Shown: positions 59,548 through 64,000 of the stretch, one piece after another
Position numbering within the stretch: the stretch's first letter is position 1
Layout of the letters: each line of letters opens with the position of its first letter
DNA from: Phyllostachys edulis
Taxonomy: Eukaryota > Streptophyta > Magnoliopsida > Poales > Poaceae
Assembly: GCA_036346405.1 (NCBI GenBank)
Contig: CM070561.1
Coordinates: 34,079,958 to 34,143,957 of the forward strand
Length of the DNA: 64,000 nt
Direction: 5' to 3'
Position numbers and translations under genes: made by a program
Notes under the pieces: model-generated
The model's database searches: none
What the model was told of the DNA's origin: nothing
What the model saw: the letters and a program-made list of their open reading frames with translations, nothing else

Positions 59548-60288
59548 TGACGAGGATCTAATAATCCGCATTTAATTATTTATCTGTAATTCATATTATA
59601 GATATTAATATTCCCATATTGATCTTAAATATACCCCTTAAATATTTATAAGGGAGAGGCCAAGCTGTCTGGTCGTAAACCACCCTATGGTCGTAAATCT
59701 TTCTATGACTTGGTATAGTCGTAAGCTTCTCTACGACTATTGTGTAGTCGTAAGATCTTCTATGACTAGTTTGGCTTCGACCAGCCTAGTTTCGATAAAC
59801 CTATTGATAAGGCTTGCTATCCTATGGGCCTAGTCAGTTAAGGAGTATTATGCGTCGTGTTTAACACATGGAGTATTTAATATACACTGTTACTCTCTAT
59901 AAGTAACCGCATGAATGACTTGTCTCTGACAACAACCACATATCAACGTGGGGGTGCCATGTCCTTAACAACAACTGTCATCAAGCGGTTCATCAATTGG
60001 AATGTTGGGATGCCTCTTCGCCTGAAGGAACTACCACCTCTTCATACGTTATACAAGGTTGAAGTCAAAAGGCAGAAAGGGCCAAACGCAATCTGGAGCA
60101 CAAGCCCTAGTCTGTCTCTTGATTGTAATCAGCATACTCAATATAGCCATACAGGAGTAGGGTTGTTATTCTCCCCGAAGAAGGCCTGAACCTGTATAAA
60201 ATCCCCGTGTCATTCTCTGCGCGATTCTTATCTAAGAGACCCCTCGAATCAAACAATCATACGTAAGATCGGTTCTAGATCACCGACA
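59548..60288 (+). repeat. 3' LTR of the gypsy/Tat host element
   Basis: 741 bases, matching 8148-8889. Followed by ggtac, the second TSD copy. A 92-codon frame at 59911-60189 is the counterpart of the frame in the 5' LTR. Confidence 0.9.
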
Positions 60289-60634
60289 GGTACCTTGCCC
60301 TTGTCTCCTACAGACCCGCGGGTGCAACTAGTCCTGAAGGCAGCCCTGTGCTAGGTTTCCAGGATTTCCTCGGAAGTAACCACCCGCTTAGTAGGAGCGT
60401 CGGGGACCATTTGTGCCTTTCCCTTGTCTGTCGCGCTCTCAGCCCGGTCGTCCTCAGCGAACTGACTTGCGGTCTTCCACCACCACCTTGGTTCCTTACG
60501 GACCATTGCTGCATTTGACTTGTCTTCAACGCTCTCGGCTAAGTAAGGTTTCCAGTGGGTGAAGTTCTCGGACAACACCGCATAGTTGACATATACCTGC
60601 TGGATGAATGCCTGTCATACTTATGCAGGTTGTA
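60289..60634 (-). pseudogene. Middle part of a GRF-zinc-finger-like host gene
   Basis: Minus strand: VYVNYAVLSENFTHWKPYL, EDKSNAAMVRKEPRWWWKTA, AESATDKGKAQMV, then VVTSEEILET and a TAG (60351-60353). The same frame then stays open (HRAAFRTSCTRGSVGDKGK) to the gypsy TSD and resumes at 8147. On the other side the frame enters from 63931 across the small CACTA element, with a one-base shift near 60595. It is probably the linker and C-terminal part of the protein. The TAG could be the real end or a CAG change. Two transposon insertions make the gene non-functional at this locus. Confidence 0.45.
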
Positions 60635-61007
60635 CACTACTACCAAAAAGGTCTTCACAGAGTTGGTTCAAAACGCGTCATTACAGGCGGTTTCCGGCCA
60701 TCTAAGTTTATGGGTCAGTGATGACATGAGGTCATCACGAGCGGTTTTGAACAAATCGTGATGCATGCTATCCGCAGATGGTTATTAACTTCGAGCCGCT
60801 CATGATATATGCCTATCCGCAGAGCGGTTACGTGTTTAGAATAAATGCGTGATAATTGTCTATCCGCAGCGGTTCGTTTCTAGAATCATCTGTGATAAAT
60901 GTATATCATAGACGGTTCTAAACAAGAACCGCTGCAGTGATATTACCTATCCTGAGCGGTTCATGTTTAGAAGCATGCGTGATATATATATATAACCTCC
61001 ATGCAAT

Positions 61008-61235
61008 GGTACTTGTGCCTTTAAAACCGGCTTCATATATATTATATATATCATTTGTAGTCTGACCACTTTGAGAAGTCGTGAGGAAGGATGACCATTT
61101 TACTACGGGCAACCTCTCATCGAGGCCACCAAATTCAAGTGAAATTTGCAAGAAAGCGTGGACATACAATTACAGGATGCATGTCAAGTCGATTACCTAT
61201 TGGCGACATGCGGCCAATCGTAAATGGTGACTACA

Positions 61236-61308
<73 letters not shown>

Positions 61309-61332
61309 CCGGGTTTTAAAGGCATAAGTACC
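61008..61332. repeat. Inverted-repeat (MITE-like) insertion inside the small CACTA element
   Basis: Left end ggtacttgtgcctttaaaac and right end gttttaaaggcataagtacc are inverted copies over about 26 bases; a weaker match extends outward for another 10. The right half is mostly (TA)n. Bases 61080-61230 resemble sequence in the foldback at 2913-3388. Confidence 0.6.
61239..61306. repeat. (TA)n microsatellite
   Basis: 34 uninterrupted TA units. Confidence 0.95.
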
Positions 61333-61644
61333 ACTACTTGGATGTTTTATAGAGAAGAGATCAGGAATAGAATGGTAGGACGTATACGTACCTGGGACGC
61401 AAGGGAGGAGAACTTGACCAGGGACACAAATATGAAAAGTTAATTGCAGCCAAGCCCCATCCAAACCACATCGATCCCATGTAAGCTAACCAAGCACAAA
61501 GAACCGGCATCAATAACCCTCAGTACCCATCAGAGAGCATTAACCAAACCCACCATTTTGCCCCATTCATTTTTGTCAATCTAAATCCACAGCATGAACT
61601 AAACAAGATGCACAGAATGCACATACACCAATAGCCCTCAGTTT

Positions 61645-61794
61645 ACATCACAGAGCGAGTGGACTATTAATATGAACTAATTATCAATTCAATTTTAGCA
61701 TAAGACTATTAACATCATTACATCACAGAGCAAGGGGACTATTAATATGAACTAATTTTTAATTCAATTTCAGCATAAGACTATTTAAATCGTT
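61645..61794. repeat. 75-bp tandem duplication
   Basis: acatcacagagc(g)ag, ggactattaatatgaactaa and gcataagactatt occur at 61645 and 61720 with a few substitutions. Confidence 0.85.
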
Positions 61795-62429
61795 GAATAG
61801 TTCAACAGCAAGACAGCAAGACCAAGGGTGTCCAAACCCACCACACCAGTAGTAGCCCTCGGCACCCATCGCAGAGCACTAGCCATTTTCATCACAGAGC
61901 AAGGGGGTAGAGACAGAGAAGGAGTAAGGTAGTGTGATACCTCGATGCAGTAGAACCACGTGGCGAGCCCACCACCAAACAACCTCATCCATCTCCTTCA
62001 CCTTGCATAAATCACGCAAGCATCGGGGACACAACTTAAGGCTCAAGCATAAAAATCAAACTCAACAAAAGACATTAAGCTAACAGATCTAGAGGAGAAT
62101 AGAGGGAGGATGGGGAAAGCAAAGCCAAGGAGGCGGGGCAGGAGAGGGGAGGCGGCGGAGAACCAAGCCATGGCGGCCAGGCGACCACGGGGGCCAAGCC
62201 TAGTGGCTTGGGTGGCGAAGTCACCGTAGTTGTGGCACAACCCTGAAACTACACAAGACACTAATATCATACGAGTGTCTTGTGCAGTGTAGAGTGGTGT
62301 CTGGCCGGCGGCTGGCAGCGATAAATCGAGCGGCGGTGTCGAGGTGGGGAGAGCAGACGAGAGTAAGTCGCCAGGAGTGGCGAGTTAGAGCGCGCGCAAA
62401 CCCTAGCGGTCGGGCTCCTACTAATAAAG

Positions 62430-62555
62430 AGACTTATAACAAACGGTTCTATTATGGAACCGTCAGTGATAATTATCACAGACGGTTCCATAATACAACT
62501 GTCCGTGATATGTCCCATATCATAGACGGTTCCATTATGGAACCGTCTGTGAAAT
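62430..62555. repeat. Internal subterminal-type repeats in the small CACTA element
   Basis: Three clean inverted pairs (acaaacggttctattatgg/aaccgtcagtgat and variants), like the cluster at 18190-18320 of the large element. They lie next to a GC-rich segment with 'aaaccctagcgg', so they may be the remnant of the gene 2 promoter. Confidence 0.7.
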
Positions 62556-62667
62556 GGTTTTTTCTCGAGTGTATTTATCTTGTATATACACTTAAATGAC
62601 ATGAAGAAATTACATGTTTAGATGTCATTTTGTCATTTAAATCTTGCTGAAATTGTGCTTTAACTAT

Positions 62668-62681
62668 ACACACACACACAC

Positions 62682-62722
<41 letters not shown>

Positions 62723-62773
62723 TATACATATATATACATATACATATATATATATATATAGAGAGAGAGAGAG
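62668..62773. repeat. Compound microsatellite (CA)n-(TA)n-(GA)n
   Basis: cacacacacacaca, then TA repeats with interspersed tacata, then gagagagagagag. Confidence 0.95.
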
Positions 62774-63587
62774 TAATCATTCAACATATAATTAATATTG
62801 TAACTTCACCTCCAAACTAGATTTTTTTTTTACATTTTGGAATTTTCAACATATAACAAAGTTTTTCTAGTGGCGAAGGTAGGCTGCTATCTCCGTCTTC
62901 AATACTTCGTAGGCAGTGGCGTCGGGGGCAAACGATTCATGATCGAACGAAGCCTGAAATGCGTCCACCCATTGACGCGCTCGTTCGAGTATCTCCCGAA
63001 GACCCTCAGGCTATTGTACCAAGAAGAATTGAGCCCATAGGCTCTCTTCCCTTGCTGAGGGTCTCGGCACAGTCGACTCGATGCTTCTGCCGCCTCGATT
63101 AGCGATCCAAGTGATGGCAAGCCTCACAGGCGTGCAGCGTCGTTTTGGAGGACCACGTCGATGGCGCCGTAAACTTGCCGAAAGTGGGAGATCACCTAGA
63201 AGACGTGGCGAAGGAGGATGTCAAGACGGTGGAAGGTGGCGTCACTGCTCGGCAAATTCTCGGACGAGGAGTGAACCTTTGTTGAAGCAGTGTTCTTTCA
63301 CAAAGCGGTTCAACGTCTGTGAGAGAGGTGCTCGTGCAGTGCGGCGGGTAGGCCATCAATCTTGGCGACAAGGAAGCGAAGAAGCGGCCATTTCTATTTT
63401 TTAAGTACTAGATCATCTATATGTGGGGATGATCATTTTCGATGGCGGATGATCCTTTTTATAAAACAAGGAATAAATTCGGAGCGTGAGACGAAGAGAT
63501 GCATTGGGGAGCCGAAGCGGATGCGACGAAGAGACGCATCGGCGACGAAGAAACTCATCGGGCTTCAACTAGGAGCTGTAGCGATAT

Positions 63588-63927
63588 TATCACAGACGGT
63601 TATAACAAAAAACCATCTGTGATATGTAGTAATATCGCAGACGGTTATTGTTAGGAACCGTTTGTGATGTTTCATAGACAATTCTTTGTTGAAAACCGTA
63701 TGTGATATGTAGAATTATCACAGACGGTTATTAACAATAACCGTCTGTGATAATTCACAAACGGTTTTAGCTATGAACCGTCTGTGATATTACCTCTTCC
63801 TGAGCAGTTTTAAGCGCACCGATAACCTGAGCGATCTCTAAACCAAAAGCGTCTATGATTGCATATATCTGAGCGGTTTTGGTCAGCAAATGCGTGATGG
63901 CGTCGATATTAGCCTTTTGTAGTAGTG
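63588..63927. repeat. Right subterminal array of the small CACTA element
   Basis: Seven or more inverted pairs. The inner copies (63590-63790) are clean cacagacggtt/aaccgtctgtgat; the outer ones (63795-63900) are altered (cctgagcagtt, ctgagcggtt). Confidence 0.85.
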
Positions 63928-63930
63928 GTA

Positions 63931-64000
63931 GATCCATTGGAAGAAATAGCAATGCTCGGGCGGCTGCCATTATGCTCGGTTAAAGTTAGCAATATGTGAA
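63931..64000 (-). pseudogene. GRF-zinc-finger-like gene fragment, runs off the window
   Basis: On the minus strand the frame reads WQPPEHCYFFQWIYNLHKYD across the CACTA junction once the element and one TSD copy are removed. HCYFFQW-x2-N-x2-KYD is the second half of a GRF-type zinc finger as found in large grass gene families; the first Cys pair would lie right of base 64000. An acceptor-like tggcag precedes the CCGCCC at about 63963, so this may be the start of an exon. GRF fingers bind nucleic acids in other proteins; the role here is unknown, and the family is itself often carried on repeats. Confidence 0.45.

Larger units (their letters stand above)
8148..60288 (+). mobile_element. Gypsy/Tat-like LTR retrotransposon, host of the whole nest
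   Basis: LTRs at 8148-8889 and 59548-60288 share TGACGAGGATC starts and ATCACCGACA ends, flanked by ggtgc and ggtac (5-bp TSD with one mismatch). Plus-strand order is gag, CX3H-type zinc knuckle, protease, RT, RNase H, integrase: the gypsy order. A large spacer plus an antisense ORF between integrase and the 3' LTR point to the Tat lineage. Insertions inside are a 22.5 kb CACTA and two solo LTRs; removing them leaves an element of about 12.7 kb. All coding parts are broken. By eye the LTRs differ at about seven of the first 90 bases, so it is not recent. It sits inside the reading frame of a GRF-like gene. Confidence 0.9.
60635..63927. mobile_element. Small non-autonomous CACTA transposon (3.3 kb)
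   Basis: Ends CACTACTACCAAAAAGG (60635-60651) and ..CTTTTGTAGTAGTG (63914-63927), with TSD GTA (60632-60634, 63928-63930). Subterminal acggtt/aaccgt arrays lie at 60700-60970 and 63588-63900, with an internal cluster at 62430-62555. No transposase block is found. Open frames at 62282-62599 and 63081-63404 show no domain. It presumably depended on a TNP2 supplied elsewhere; its ends resemble those of the 22.5 kb element. It splits the GRF-like gene. Confidence 0.95.

Noticed and set aside
1..64000. tRNA, rRNA, riboswitch or bacterial operon signals
   Set aside because: None seen; all features fit plant nuclear repeat-rich DNA.

Overview
The window is transposon-packed plant nuclear DNA, most likely from a grass (Poaceae). 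The evidence is several CACTA (En/Spm) elements with subterminal repeats built on 'cacagacggtt / aaccgtctgtg', gypsy retrotransposons with very long LTRs (3 to 5.5 kb) starting TGTAAC, a Tat-type gypsy element with an antisense extra ORF, a hAT insertion and plant-style TATA and splice signals. There is no prokaryotic gene organisation, tRNA, rRNA or CRISPR. The species cannot be fixed from the sequence.

The layout was solved mainly from target-site duplications (TSDs). The left 8 kb holds a truncated long LTR (1-2912) inside a CACTA remnant (to 3894), then a small minus-strand host gene for a probable secreted peptide (ATG 6454, stop 4622). That gene is split near its 3' end by a 1.55 kb hAT-type element with a perfect 8-bp TSD, and is followed by an inverted-repeat MITE-like element. 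A second minus-strand gene, with a GRF-type zinc-finger-like fragment (C-Y-F-F-Q-W), enters at the right edge. It is broken by a 3.3 kb CACTA element (60635-63927, TSD GTA) and again by a 52 kb retrotransposon nest (8148-60288). Its reading frame resumes at 8147 and stops at 8055.

The nest is one gypsy/Tat-like element with 742/741-bp LTRs, gag, protease, RT, RNase H and integrase on the plus strand, and a spliced antisense ORF (Transposase_28-like, coiled coil) on the minus strand with its own TATA box. A 22.5 kb CACTA element (13454-35993, TSD TAT) sits between its RNase H tether and catalytic RNase H. That CACTA carries decayed TNP2 transposase and Transposase_24/Ulp1-protease genes. It is itself interrupted by an 11.4 kb long-LTR element with gag remnants but no pol (19331-30710, minus, TSD TCCTC). 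The antisense ORF is interrupted by a solo LTR (40377-43652, TSD TCCCA) and by a second solo LTR (44509-58108, TSD GTTTC). The second solo LTR contains two further solo LTRs (45428-50914, TSD GCTAA; 52609-57561, TSD AATAG).

Nearly every coding region is broken by frameshifts or TAG stops. Clusters of small changes at CAG/CTG/CCGG-type motifs may reflect 5mC decay or sequencing error in methylated repeats. The points of most interest are the fully resolvable nesting, the antisense spliced ORF, two host genes cut by insertions, the long foldback near 3 kb, the minisatellite-filled LTRs and the motif-specific sequence corruption.
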